Shown one piece after another: positions 17,578 to 28,669 of a stretch of DNA of 36,674 nucleotides (positions within the stretch are counted from its first letter, which is position 1; every line of letters starts with the position of its first letter). The stretch comes from Rhodobacteraceae bacterium CG17_big_fil_post_rev_8_21_14_2_50_63_15 (lineage in GTDB: Bacteria; Pseudomonadota; Alphaproteobacteria; Rhodobacterales; Rhodobacteraceae): NCBI GenBank assembly GCA_002783205.1, contig PFEY01000042.1, forward strand, positions 1 to 36,674, in the 5' to 3' direction. The translations under genes were made by a program, and so were the position numbers. The notes below the pieces were generated by a model. It was not told the origin of the DNA, did no database searches, and saw only the letters and a list, made by a program, of their open reading frames with translations.

Positions 17578-17741
17578 ATGGCCCATCACTGCTCGCGCAG
17601 ATGGTTGGCGCAGTCTCTAGCAAAGCGGGCCTGTCGATGCGAGGAGAAAATTCCTCGGACGCGGTGCCAGTGGACAGGAAAAAAGGCGCGACATTAACCC
17701 ATTGCTGCCATATTCTAACGCAAAACTGAGGCAGATACAGA

Positions 17742-18251
17742 ATGGAACGCGCCATGAAACCGAAAACGGTCGGGCGGTGGGACGGTGGATTGGCCACAAA
17801 GCCCCCGGTAGACGCTGGCGGCCTGAGCGCCGAAAGCATCATCCTCACGCTGGACGGAGAGAAGAGTGTGACCGATCTCCGACCTGGAGATCGCATCGTG
17901 ACCCGCGATACCGGTAAAGCTGTGGTCAGACAGATCAAGGCGGCCTGGCATCGGGTCCACGTGGTCAGAATTCAGGCCGGATCGCTTGGCCATACCCGCC
18001 CCGACCGCGACGTCATCCTGCCCGCGGGCCAGATGATCCTGGTGCGAGACTGGCGTGCGCAGGCGATCTTTGGCGCACGCGAGACGTTGGTGCCTGTTTC
18101 CCGCCTGGTGGACGGCGAATTCGTTACCCTTCGGGATAGGCAAGACATTCTGCTTTTCAGCCTCGTCTTTGACGCTGCGCATATCCTCTATGTGGACGGA
18201 CTTGAACTGGCGAGCGCTGTGACAACCGCGCCACGCTCCGTCAGAGCCTAA
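17742..18251 (+). CDS. Hint-domain protein lacking the usual self-cleavage residues
   Basis: This 169-residue protein is built around one Hint (hedgehog/intein) domain, about residues 27-160, recognisable by SIILTLDGEKSVTDLRPGDRIVTRD and the late HILYVDGLELAS block. Related proteins are frequent in Rhodobacterales, often as extracellular or calcium-binding protein modules. Here the domain stands alone. There is no cysteine in the protein, and the position of the splicing-block histidine is occupied by PAGQ, so self-cleavage is unlikely. No signal peptide is seen. The ATG at 17742 has a GAGG site upstream; 17754 is an alternative. Its stop overlaps the convergent nnr stop by four bases. The function is unknown. 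Confidence 0.8.
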   Translation: MERAMKPKTVGRWDGGLATKPPVDAGGLSAESIILTLDGEKSVTDLRPGDRIVTRDTGKAVVRQIKAAWHRVHVVRIQAGSLGHTRPDRDVILPAGQMILVRDWRAQAIFGARETLVPVSRLVDGEFVTLRDRQDILLFSLVFDAAHILYVDGLELASAVTTAPRSVRA

Positions 18252-19771
18252 AGGTCGAGCATGCGCAGCACCTTGGGCAGTTCCTCGGGCAGATCTTCGG
18301 CAATCAGGCCCGGACCGAAGTGCCGTGCACACTCGACATGCAGCCCCGCCGCCAGTTGTCCCGCCCGCAGTGGTTCAATGCCGCGCGCCAGAAGTCCGGC
18401 AATGAAACCCGCAAGCACGTCGCCCGACCCTGCGGTCGCCAACCAGGGCGCAGCGCGCTCATAGTGGGCAGAGCTGATACCACACCGACCTTGTGGATCG
18501 GCAATCACCGTGTCCGGCCCCTTGAACAGCACCACGCAGCCTGCGCGCCGCGCCGCAGCGCGCGTCGCATCCACTTTGGAATAGGCTGGACCCTCTTTGG
18601 AAGGCGCCGTCAGCGTCCTCGCAATATCTGGAAATATCCGTTCAAATTCTCCGCCATGTGGTGTCAGGATGCACCCGCTGTGCAGCTTTGCAAAGAGCTG
18701 CTCTGGCCCATCGGCAAAGGCCGTCAGGGCATCTGCATCCAGAACCACCGCCCTGCCTGCACCCAAAGCCACAGGAACAAGATCCCGCGCACGCTCGAGC
18801 CCCAATCCGGGCCCGAGGCAAAGCGCGGTGATGCGACCATCCCGCAAGACCTCTGCCAGAGCCATGCCATCCTCGACCGGCGCAAGCATCAGCGCCGTGA
18901 TCTGGCTGGCCACCTCGCTTTGAGCCAGGGGCGGCACGCCCAGTGTCACAACGCCTGCCCCGATCCGCAGAGCACCACGCGCCGCCAGCCGCGCCGCGCC
19001 GGTCTTGCCTGCCCCCCCGGTCAGGATCAGGGCGTGACCATTCGAATATTTGTGCGCCCTTTCATCCTTGCCAAGACCGGCGGCCTGATTGCCCTGCAAG
19101 AGCCGGACATCACCTGTTCCCGGCGCAGCCGACAAGCCGATATCCGCAACGACCACCTTGCCGCAATGCTCTGGACCGCGGCCCAGATAACTCCCCCGCT
19201 TTGCCGCATGAAAGCTGACAGTTAGCGCCGCTCGGACAGCCGTTGCCCCCAGCACCCGTCCGCTGTCGCCGCACAGACCAGAGGGCAGATCGACCGCCAC
19301 TGTCCTTGCTGCAAGAGCGTTTCCGCAGGCCCGAACCCATTCAAGCGCTTTCCCTTGCAAGGGCCGGGATAGCCCGACACCGAACAACGCATCCACGCAC
19401 AGATCCGCGTTGAGCGCCGCGGCGGGCAGGCTGTCTGTCAGGACCGATCCGCTCGTGACAACCCAGCGATCATAGTTGGCACGCGCGTCACGCGAAAGCC
19501 GCACCGGATCCCCATCGAACAACACCTCCACCCGCCAGCCCCAGTCCCGCAAGAGCCGCGCCACCACGAAACCGTCGCCGCCATTATTGCCGGGACCACA
19601 GAGCACCACCGCCTTTTGCGACGCCTGCGCCAGATCCGGCCATTGAGAAAACACCGCCGCGACCACACCATGCCCGGCGCGCTCCATCAACTCGCAACCT
19701 GTCACCGCACCCGACTCGATGGCCGCGTGTTCGAGGATCCGCATTTGAGCAGCTGTCAGCAATTCGATCAT
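18248..19771 (-). CDS. nnr: Bifunctional NAD(P)H-hydrate epimerase and ADP-dependent dehydratase
   Basis: This is a 507-residue fusion that repairs damaged NADH and NADPH hydrates. The N-terminal YjeF_N epimerase domain (about 1-215) has CGPGNNGGDGFVVARLL and AVDLPSGLCGDSG. The C-terminal ribokinase-like dehydratase domain (about 230-500) has LTPHGGEFERIF, FKGPDTVIADPQG and the phosphate-binding ATAGSGDVLAGFIAGLLARG. It corresponds to E. coli NnrD/NnrE in one chain, which is the common bacterial form. The start MIELLT matches the family; an ATG at 19792 would add seven residues. It is divergent from glnB, with a dyad-rich gap of 172 bases, and overlaps the Hint gene tail to tail. Confidence 0.95.
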   Translation of the reverse strand: MIELLTAAQMRILEHAAIESGAVTGCELMERAGHGVVAAVFSQWPDLAQASQKAVVLCGPGNNGGDGFVVARLLRDWGWRVEVLFDGDPVRLSRDARANYDRWVVTSGSVLTDSLPAAALNADLCVDALFGVGLSRPLQGKALEWVRACGNALAARTVAVDLPSGLCGDSGRVLGATAVRAALTVSFHAAKRGSYLGRGPEHCGKVVVADIGLSAAPGTGDVRLLQGNQAAGLGKDERAHKYSNGHALILTGGAGKTGAARLAARGALRIGAGVVTLGVPPLAQSEVASQITALMLAPVEDGMALAEVLRDGRITALCLGPGLGLERARDLVPVALGAGRAVVLDADALTAFADGPEQLFAKLHSGCILTPHGGEFERIFPDIARTLTAPSKEGPAYSKVDATRAAARRAGCVVLFKGPDTVIADPQGRCGISSAHYERAAPWLATAGSGDVLAGFIAGLLARGIEPLRAGQLAAGLHVECARHFGPGLIAEDLPEELPKVLRMLDL

Positions 19772-19809
19772 CTTCGGGGCTCTGCGATTCATTTTCGATT
19801 ATATTATGA

Positions 19810-19833
19810 CCTAAAAGCCTATTTTTTAGGCTT
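19810..19833. promoter_or_regulatory. Overlapping dyads between nnr and glnB
   Basis: CCTAAAA (19810-19816) pairs with TTTTAGG (19824-19830), and overlapping it AAGCCTA (19815-19821) pairs with TAGGCTT (19827-19833). The two foldings are mutually exclusive. The AT-rich element lies in the divergent gap, 110 bases before glnB, and is a likely operator or promoter region for one or both genes. Confidence 0.4.
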
Positions 19834-19835
19834 AA

Positions 19836-20282
<447 letters not shown>

Positions 20283-20313
20283 ACCCCTATCTCAGTAAGA
20301 AAAGGACAAGAGA

Positions 20314-21720
20314 ATGAGCAAGGACGCAGTTCTCAAGCTAATGAAGGATGAGGATGTCGATTATGTCGATATCCGCTTTACCGACCCGCGCGGCAAGTTG
20401 CAGCACGTCACCGTAGTTGCAGACCTCGTGGATGAAGATTTCCTCGACGAAGGCTTCATGTTCGACGGATCGTCGATTGCCGGCTGGAAGTCCATCGAAG
20501 CGTCGGACATGAAACTCATGCCAGACACCGAGAGCGCCTATCTCGACCCGTTCTACGCCGAAAAGACGTTGTGCATCCATTGCTCGATTGTCGAGCCCGA
20601 TACCGGCGAATCCTACGAGCGCGACCCGCGCGGCACGGCACAAAAGGCCGAAGCCTATCTCAAGTCTTCCGGCATCGGCGATGCCGCCTATTTCGGGCCC
20701 GAAGCAGAGTTCTTCATCTTCGACGACGTGCGGTTTTCGAACACGATCAACAAGGTGTCCTATCAGGTCGATGCGATCGATGCGTCCTGGAACACGGACA
20801 CCGAGTATGAGACCGGCAATACCGGCCACCGCCCGGGCCTCAAGGGCGGCTATTTTCCAGTCAACCCGGTTGACGACGCGCAAGACATTCGCGCCGAAAT
20901 GCTCTCGACCATGAAACGCATGGGGATGAAGGTTGACAAACATCACCATGAGGTGGCGAGTTGCCAGCACGAGTTGGGCCTGATCTTTGGAACACTGACC
21001 AAACAGGCTGATGAGATCCAGAAATACAAGTATGTGATCCACAATGTGGCTCATGCTTATGGCAAGTCGGCCACGTTCATGCCAAAGCCGATCTATGGCG
21101 ACAACGGGTCGGGCATGCATGTCAACATGTCGATCTGGAAAGATGGCAAACCGCTTTTCGCCGGTGATCGCTACGCCGATCTGAGCCAGGAAGCGCTCTA
21201 TTTCATTGGCGGCATTTTGAAACATGCCAAGACGCTGAATGCCTTTACCAACCCCGGCACAAACAGCTACAAACGCCTGATCCCCGGCTTTGAGGCCCCC
21301 GTTCTGCGCGCCTATTCCGCACGCAACCGCTCGGGCTGTGTTCGTATTCCGTGGACCGAAAGCCCCAAAGCCAAACGTGTCGAGGCGCGCTTTCCCGATC
21401 CGAGTGCCAACCCCTATCTTGCGTTTTCTGCCCTGCTGATGGCGGGTCTCGACGGGATCAAGTCCAAGATCGACCCCGGCGAAGCAATGGACAAGAACCT
21501 CTACGATCTGCCGGCTGAAGAGCTCAAGGACATACCGACCGTTTGCGGCAGCCTTCGCGAGGCGCTCGAGTGTCTGGCCGCCGATCACGCGTTCCTGCTG
21601 GCAGGCGACGTGTTCACCAAGGAACAGATCGAGGCCTATATCGTACTCAAGATGGAAGAGGTGCACAAATTCGAGCACACGCCACATCCGGTTGAATTCG
21701 AGATGTATTACAGCGGCTAA
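20314..21720 (+). CDS. glnA: Type I glutamine synthetase
   Basis: This 468-residue enzyme of the type I-beta class condenses ammonia and glutamate to glutamine. Conserved blocks are [44 protein letters not shown] and NRSGCVRIP. The adenylylation site Tyr397 is in NLYDLP, the same number as in E. coli, so GlnE control is expected. AAGGAC precedes the ATG. It is co-transcribed with glnB and ends at a terminator. This is the assimilatory enzyme; the two glutamine-synthetase homologues at 5.1 and 7.2 kb lack the adenylylation site. Confidence 0.99.
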   Translation: MSKDAVLKLMKDEDVDYVDIRFTDPRGKLQHVTVVADLVDEDFLDEGFMFDGSSIAGWKSIEASDMKLMPDTESAYLDPFYAEKTLCIHCSIVEPDTGESYERDPRGTAQKAEAYLKSSGIGDAAYFGPEAEFFIFDDVRFSNTINKVSYQVDAIDASWNTDTEYETGNTGHRPGLKGGYFPVNPVDDAQDIRAEMLSTMKRMGMKVDKHHHEVASCQHELGLIFGTLTKQADEIQKYKYVIHNVAHAYGKSATFMPKPIYGDNGSGMHVNMSIWKDGKPLFAGDRYADLSQEALYFIGGILKHAKTLNAFTNPGTNSYKRLIPGFEAPVLRAYSARNRSGCVRIPWTESPKAKRVEARFPDPSANPYLAFSALLMAGLDGIKSKIDPGEAMDKNLYDLPAEELKDIPTVCGSLREALECLAADHAFLLAGDVFTKEQIEAYIVLKMEEVHKFEHTPHPVEFEMYYSG

Positions 21721-21760
21721 GTGCGCTCCACGCCTGATTTTTGACCATGATGCTACTTGC

Positions 21761-21794
21761 AGAGGCACCCCGAAACGGGTGCCTCTGTTGTTTC
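21761..21794 (+). terminator. Intrinsic terminator after glnA
   Basis: AGAGGCACCC (21761-21770) pairs perfectly with GGGTGCCTCT (21777-21786) around a CGAAAC loop, followed by GTTGTTTC. It lies 40 bases after the glnA stop. Confidence 0.85.
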
Positions 21795-21916
21795 CCACTG
21801 GTCGTTAACGGCTTGGAACCAAAACTCTGAAAACCGGTGGATTGCCCAAATCTAATCACAATTGAAACAAACTGGTTCCACCTTCCCGATGCATAAGCAA
21901 CGGAAGAACGGAATAA

Positions 21917-22843
21917 ATGGGTGCCACGATGACCAAAACCGCTGACAAGGTTACGGCAGGGCTAGTATTTCTCGGTATGAGAAGCTTCGATATCGTGAGG
22001 ATCGGCAATCGTGTCTGTGCCACCCTGGACAGGCTGGACGAGCAGATCGCGGGCTTTCGGGTTCTTTCTGAAACCTCGGTAACTCTGCGAACTGCGTCTT
22101 ACGCCTTGCACATTGACATCGAATCTGACCGCATCGTGCCCACGCTAGATCGGCCCGCCGCGCAGTATATCAAGCTCACCCTTGTCCGCGCGGACTCGCT
22201 ACCGGATGAATCGCCGGATGAATCGTCAGAGCCGGAAAATGACCTTGCATTGTCAATCATGGCCCACGCCCTGCAGACATTGCACGCCACATTGGCCCCG
22301 GACTATGTGCAATGGGTTGATCCGATGGCGGTTCTCTCCAGTGCCGATTTTCGCATGGCAACCACCTTGTCCGAGGAAGACGTCGGCCTTGCCAGCGGAC
22401 CGGAAACGGTCGAACGGTCGAGGCGGGCCCTTGCGGCGCAAAATCAGCCCCGACGCGAGAGCCTGCCGGATATCGATCAAACCAACGATGCCTTGCTGGC
22501 CCGGCTGAACGAAAAGGGCACAAAAATTGGCCAAAGCGGAGCCGACGGAGCCCTCCGTGCGGTGTTTCGCGAGAGTGCAGAAGACGCATCCCCGTCTCAC
22601 GAAGGCTTGCGCACCGATCCCGAAAAGAGCGCGGCGCTTCGCCTCTCTGTCTGGCTGTTTACCATCTCCTTGGGGATTTTTGCCTTGCCAGTTGCTGCGG
22701 CGTTGGTGGTTTTCAATCTGTTGCGCGGAGAAAACCTGCGGTTGACATCACAGACCGCGGCGCTAACCGGGACATTCATCGCTTTGCAGGCAACGGGAAG
22801 CACCGCTCAGGCCATGATCGCCGTTCAGAGTATCCTTGGCTAG
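21917..22843 (+). CDS. Unrecognised protein with a C-terminal membrane segment
   Basis: I do not recognise this 308-residue protein. Residues about 10-100 look like a compact mixed domain (it includes FDIVRIGNRVCATLDRL and LRTASYALHIDIESDRI). A short acidic stretch with a repeated Pro-Asp-Glu-Ser follows. Then there is a helical region and a polar, probably disordered part (about 165-235). A strong transmembrane segment comes at about 240-265 and a second mildly hydrophobic stretch at the end. The topology would put most of the protein on one side, probably the cytoplasm. ATGs at 21917 and 21929 are both possible. It lies after the glnA terminator and upstream of a lytic transglycosylase that has its own candidate promoter. 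Confidence 0.7.
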   Translation: MGATMTKTADKVTAGLVFLGMRSFDIVRIGNRVCATLDRLDEQIAGFRVLSETSVTLRTASYALHIDIESDRIVPTLDRPAAQYIKLTLVRADSLPDESPDESSEPENDLALSIMAHALQTLHATLAPDYVQWVDPMAVLSSADFRMATTLSEEDVGLASGPETVERSRRALAAQNQPRRESLPDIDQTNDALLARLNEKGTKIGQSGADGALRAVFRESAEDASPSHEGLRTDPEKSAALRLSVWLFTISLGIFALPVAAALVVFNLLRGENLRLTSQTAALTGTFIALQATGSTAQAMIAVQSILG

Positions 22844-22871
22844 TCCGACATGCGATCCCGGAGCGCGACTC

Positions 22872-22899
22872 TTGTGAAGGATGTTCAAACCGCTACACT
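22872..22899 (+). promoter_or_regulatory. Candidate promoter of the lytic transglycosylase gene
   Basis: TTGTGA (22872-22877), 16 bases, then TACACT (22894-22899) lies 31 bases before the ATG at 22931. A strong AAGGAG ribosome binding site (22918-22923) follows. Confidence 0.45.
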
Positions 22900-22930
22900 C
22901 TGATCAAGCATGTTTTGAAGGAGTGTCGTG

Positions 22931-23743
22931 ATGTTTCAGTCCGGTCGATCCTGCCTGCTGCTTGGACTTGGTCTGGCTGTCGCTCTCAATGGGGCCGCAC
23001 GCGCCGCACCCTGTGGCGAAAGCGCAAACGGTTTTTCAACGTGGAAAGCTACCTTTGCCAAAGAGGCCCGAGCAGCAGGCGTTGGCCCACGCGGCCTCGA
23101 AGCGCTCTCTCAGGCGCAGTATTCAAGCAGCACAATCGCGGCGGATCGCAATCAGAAAAGTTTTCGCTTCAGTCTTGAGAAATTCATGCAGGTGCGGGGG
23201 GCAGACACAATCGTCTCCCAGGGACGTAAGCGACGGACGCGCGACACAGCGTTTTACGACTCTCTGGAGCGCCAGTTTGGCGTGCCCGCGGGCGTTCTGA
23301 TCGCCATACATGGCATGGAAACCGGATTTGGTGGCTTCATGGGCGATACAGCCGTAGTTTCGGCGATCGTTACGCTGACCTTTGACTGCCGCCGGTCCGA
23401 TTTCTTTCGACCTCACGCCATCGGGGCGTTGAAACTGGTCGATCAGGGGACGATCACGGCCCAGACCAAGGGGGCCAGACATGGCGAACTTGGCCATACT
23501 CAGTTTCTGCCTGGTAATGCGCTGAACTATGGCGTGGATGGCAATGGCGACGGCCGTGTGGACTTTTACACCCTGCCCGATGCGTTGGCCTCTACCGCCA
23601 ATTTCCTGCGCCAGAAAGGCTGGCAACCAGGCCTGGGATATCAAGAAGGCCAGCCTAATTTCCCGATCCTCCAGCAATGGAACGCGGCCAGCGTCTATCA
23701 AAGGGCGATTGCCATCATGGCAGCGCGCATCGACGCGGGTTGA
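22931..23743 (+). CDS. Lytic murein transglycosylase (MltB-like)
   Basis: This 270-residue exported enzyme cleaves the glycan strands of peptidoglycan with formation of anhydromuramic acid. A Sec signal peptide ends near residue 26 (AARA). There is no lipobox, so it is probably soluble in the periplasm, unlike E. coli MltB. The catalytic Glu130 lies in IHGMETGFGGFMG, equivalent to the GVETFYG motif of the family. GARHGELGHTQFLPG and a GNGDGRVDF segment follow, as usual in family GH103. It is shorter than E. coli MltB and has no C-terminal peptidoglycan-binding domain. AAGGAG sits seven bases before the ATG at 22931; the GTG at 22928 is less well spaced. Confidence 0.9.
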   Translation: MFQSGRSCLLLGLGLAVALNGAARAAPCGESANGFSTWKATFAKEARAAGVGPRGLEALSQAQYSSSTIAADRNQKSFRFSLEKFMQVRGADTIVSQGRKRRTRDTAFYDSLERQFGVPAGVLIAIHGMETGFGGFMGDTAVVSAIVTLTFDCRRSDFFRPHAIGALKLVDQGTITAQTKGARHGELGHTQFLPGNALNYGVDGNGDGRVDFYTLPDALASTANFLRQKGWQPGLGYQEGQPNFPILQQWNAASVYQRAIAIMAARIDAG

Positions 23744-24227
23744 GCGGATCGCAAAGACTGGTGGTCTGGCAGGATATCAAAGCGGAGCGGTTGTCCAGCA
23801 ACATCTCACCGTCATCCAGAGCCTTGCACAAGCAAGCAGACCTAGGGCCAGTTGGCCGCTCCAGAGGGTCTCGACGGCGGGCATGGATTTTACGGCCATC
23901 GGCGGGGAACGCGACATCGCCTCGCAATCCCTGTCGGCTTACCTGCGCCGCTTGACATGGGGGGAACGATATCGCGTTGGTCGACCGTGAAACGCCGCGC
24001 ATTACCGTGGGGGCTGCCACCTGACCGCGAGGGTGCCGCGCAGTCTCTCGTCATTGAATTGAGCCCCAACCAACGCAAGTGCCCCCAAGGCAATGCCCCG
24101 GAGGCCTATAGTACGCTTTACGACACGCAGTCGCTTTTGGCCTGATCTGGACCAGACTGAACAGTTGGGCAATCGCTTGGCGCTCTGCGGCATCTGCATG
24201 GCCGCAGAATAGATCGCGCTCGTGGCC
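23744..24227. other. Gene-free stretch between the transglycosylase and rpoD
   Basis: These 484 bases lie between two convergent genes. Short open frames exist on both strands (for example 24002-24238 minus, with a hydrophobic stretch), but none has a convincing start, codon pattern or family resemblance. I see no tRNA, repeat or strong terminator. It may be decayed coding sequence, since several frames read as fragments interrupted by stops, or may hold a small RNA. Confidence 0.4.
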
Positions 24228-26210
<1,983 letters not shown>

Positions 26211-26237
26211 GAACTACTCCTGGTCTGTGGACGGGCG

Positions 26238-26287
26238 GGTGATTCGCGATTTACGAATCAATAGCGCGATCTGGTGATTCGAACACC
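26238..26287. repeat. Direct and inverted repeats in the dnaG-rpoD gap
   Basis: GGTGATTCG occurs twice, at 26238-26246 and 26273-26281. TGATTCG (26240-26246) also pairs with CGAATCA (26254-26260), and GGTG (26273-26276) with CACC (26284-26287) around ATTCGAA. The cluster lies 28 bases upstream of rpoD and could act in rpoD expression or in transcript processing. Confidence 0.4.
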
Positions 26288-26328
26288 CGCTTACCCTGAT
26301 TTTCCGGTCTCTTCCTCTCCAAAGTTTG

Positions 26329-28272
26329 TCAACGTTTCGGTTTGGAAAATGTTATCTTGCCGAGCAGTGCGTCGAATTGCTCTTTCTCGTCTCGTTTGAT
26401 CCGTGTGCCATTGGCCGCCAGATCGTATTCCGTCTTGTCCTCCTGCTCACTTCGAACAGCCCTGTTGCGCGCCTCCGCCGCCTGCCGCAACCGCCATGTC
26501 ACCGCTTCATCGGCGAGACCGGCCATATCGGCGCTTGCCTCCGATACTTCTGCCAGAACACCGCGCTGCGCGGCCAGCTTGCGCAGCTCCTCTTCCAGCG
26601 TCCGCACGGCAAGCTCGTCATCGTTCGGGTGGCGCAAGCTCGGGGTGATCGCAACATGGGGCAGCGCCATCAGTTTTTCAATGGTATCCGCCCCCATCGC
26701 CGCCGTGATCTCGGCCCGAAAAGTGTCGGGGTTCCCAACATCAAACCGCAAGAGAAGATCCCGCAACCGGGCATGCATCGGGTCGCGGCATTCCATCCGT
26801 TCGAGATCCGCCTCGAAGCGGTCAGAAACCTGAGGGCAGGCAATCAGCGTCGCCAAAATGACTGCCTCGCGCAGATGTATCTCGCTATCCCGGCCAGAGG
26901 CGACCAGCAGAGAGCTTTTGGTGCTGGCCCGCGCGGGTTCGGGTGGCGGCCATTTCCCACCGCGGGCGCGCGGTGCAAAGCTGCGGCGCGGATTGAAAAG
27001 CTGCCAGCGCAGGTCCTTGAGCTCGCGCTCATAATGGCCGCGCAGGGCGGGATCGCGGATCAGGTCGGTCTTTTCCTTGCACAGGCGCTCCAGCGCCGCA
27101 CGGCGTTCGGGGCTGTCGAAATCGCGTCCCTCCGTCGCGCGCTGCCAGAGCAGCTGCACCATCGGCAGCGCCCGCGCGATCAGCGCCTGCACCGCTCCCG
27201 GCCCATCGCTGCGCAGGAGATCATCGGGATCCTTGCCCTCGGGCAAGAGCACGAAGCGCAGCGATTTTCCCGCTGCAAGAAGCGGCAGCGCCAGATCGAT
27301 CACCCGGTAGGCCGCGCGCAATCCCGCCTGATCCCCGTCAAGGGCGATGAGCGGTTCCGGGCTGATCCGCCAGAGCATTTCAAGCTGATGCTCGGTCACG
27401 GCGGTGCCAAGCGGCGCCACTGCCGCTTCGACCCCGGCCGCCACAAGGGCGATCACATCCATGTAGCCTTCGGCCACGATGAGCGGCTTGCCCTTTCCGG
27501 CCGCCTCGCGGGCGGGGCCGAGATTGTAGAGCGTGCGGGACTTGTCAAAGAGTTCGGTCTCGGGCGAATTGAGATATTTGGCGCTGTCACCGGGGTCCAT
27601 CGCCCGCCCGCCAAAGGCGATGCAGCGTCCGCGCGCATCGCGGATCGGGAACATGATGCGGTTGCGGAAGGTGTCATAGGGCTTGGAGCCCTTCTGGCTG
27701 TCCTTGGCCAGCCCGCAGGCGAGGATCAGGTCGGCCGCCACCCCCTTGGCTGTCAGATGATCCCAGAGCCCCTGCCAGCCGTCGGGCGCAAAGCCCAGAT
27801 CGAACCGCGCCTGCGTTGCCTCGTCAAGCCCGCGCCCCCGCAGATAGTCACGCCCCACAGCGCCCGCGCCTGCCCGCAATTGCAGACCAAAAAATTTCAC
27901 GGCATGTTCCATCACCTCGGTCAGCTGCCCGCGCCGGTCCGCCTTGGCCTGCGCCTGGCTGTCCCGCTCCGGCATCGTCATGCCGGCTTCGGTGGCCAGG
28001 ATCCTCACCGCCTCGATGAAATCGACATTCTCGGTTTCCCGGACGAAAGTAATCGCGTCGCCCTTGGCGTGACATCCGAAGCAGTAGTAGAAGCCCTGAC
28101 GGTCATCGACATGAAAGGAGGCGGTCTTTTCCTGATGAAAGGGGCAAGGCGCCCACATATCGCCCTTGGCCGGGTTGGACTTGCGCATGTCCCAGACCAC
28201 CTTGCGCCCGACCACATGGCTGAGCGAGAGGCGGTTTTGCATATCTTCCAGAAATCCGGGCGGCAGGCTCAT
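26329..28272 (-). CDS. dnaG: DNA primase
   Basis: This 647-residue enzyme lays down RNA primers at the replication fork. The N-terminal zinc finger is CPFHQEKTASFHV with CFGCH about 20 residues later (a CHCC site, about 43-70). The catalytic TOPRIM part has IVAEGYMDVIAL and the acidic ALDGDQAG, and the conserved FRNRIMFPIRD precedes it. The C-terminal part is the DnaB-binding region. The start MSLPPGFLEDMQNRLSLSHVVG fits the family. It follows a small secreted-protein gene by 41 bases and precedes rpoD. No rpsU is upstream, unlike the E. coli macromolecular synthesis operon. Confidence 0.98.
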   Translation of the reverse strand: MSLPPGFLEDMQNRLSLSHVVGRKVVWDMRKSNPAKGDMWAPCPFHQEKTASFHVDDRQGFYYCFGCHAKGDAITFVRETENVDFIEAVRILATEAGMTMPERDSQAQAKADRRGQLTEVMEHAVKFFGLQLRAGAGAVGRDYLRGRGLDEATQARFDLGFAPDGWQGLWDHLTAKGVAADLILACGLAKDSQKGSKPYDTFRNRIMFPIRDARGRCIAFGGRAMDPGDSAKYLNSPETELFDKSRTLYNLGPAREAAGKGKPLIVAEGYMDVIALVAAGVEAAVAPLGTAVTEHQLEMLWRISPEPLIALDGDQAGLRAAYRVIDLALPLLAAGKSLRFVLLPEGKDPDDLLRSDGPGAVQALIARALPMVQLLWQRATEGRDFDSPERRAALERLCKEKTDLIRDPALRGHYERELKDLRWQLFNPRRSFAPRARGGKWPPPEPARASTKSSLLVASGRDSEIHLREAVILATLIACPQVSDRFEADLERMECRDPMHARLRDLLLRFDVGNPDTFRAEITAAMGADTIEKLMALPHVAITPSLRHPNDDELAVRTLEEELRKLAAQRGVLAEVSEASADMAGLADEAVTWRLRQAAEARNRAVRSEQEDKTEYDLAANGTRIKRDEKEQFDALLGKITFSKPKR

Positions 28273-28313
28273 GAGCCTATATTGGCCAGTGCCACGTCAA
28301 AGTCCAGTCCGCG

Positions 28314-28604
28314 CTATTGCGCCTCGCAGGCCGCGACATAGGCCTCGGCCACGCCCGCGCCCAACTGCTCCTCAGGCAGGGTATAGACCCACTCCACCAG
28401 AGGCGGAACTGCTGGTTTGTAATTCTTGTTGTCCTCGGGCAAGCCGTCGCTGATCGTCGTGATTGCCGTCGCAGCGTCCTGCCCGGCGCTGCGCGCCTCG
28501 ACCGCCGCCTGCACGATGGCGCCCGATGGCGCACAGATCGGGTTTTGTGCCACGGCACCCAGCGGCAGGGCAGTCAGGGCGGCAATCAGAAGTGTCCGGC
28601 GCAT
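28314..28604 (-). CDS. Small secreted protein of unknown function
   Basis: I do not recognise this 96-residue protein. It has a typical Sec signal peptide (MRRTLLIAALTALPLGAVA, cleavage before QN) and a mature part of about 77 residues with two cysteines, one near the start and one near the end, that could form a disulfide. The start at 28604 is preferred because GAGGATCG lies just before it; an ATG at 28622 would add six residues. It lies between soxG (65 bases) and dnaG (41 bases) on the same strand, but a functional link to either is not evident. Confidence 0.75.
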   Translation of the reverse strand: MRRTLLIAALTALPLGAVAQNPICAPSGAIVQAAVEARSAGQDAATAITTISDGLPEDNKNYKPAVPPLVEWVYTLPEEQLGAGVAEAYVAACEAQ

Positions 28605-28669
28605 CGCGATCCTCATCAGCAAGCATTTGCGCGTAATCTAGTCCAGTCGCCCGTCGATGTCAGCGACCT

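Noticed and set aside
16021-17589. 522-codon version of tig starting at 17589
   Set aside because: The extra N-terminus is translated tRNA-Leu and spacer sequence; the family start MQVTETL at 17352 has a good ribosome binding site.
26272-26290. T-arm-like GGTGTTCGAATCACC on the minus strand, as a tRNA remnant or attachment site
   Set aside because: No matching acceptor stem, anticodon arm or CCA is found around it, so it is not a tRNA, and nothing mobile lies nearby.
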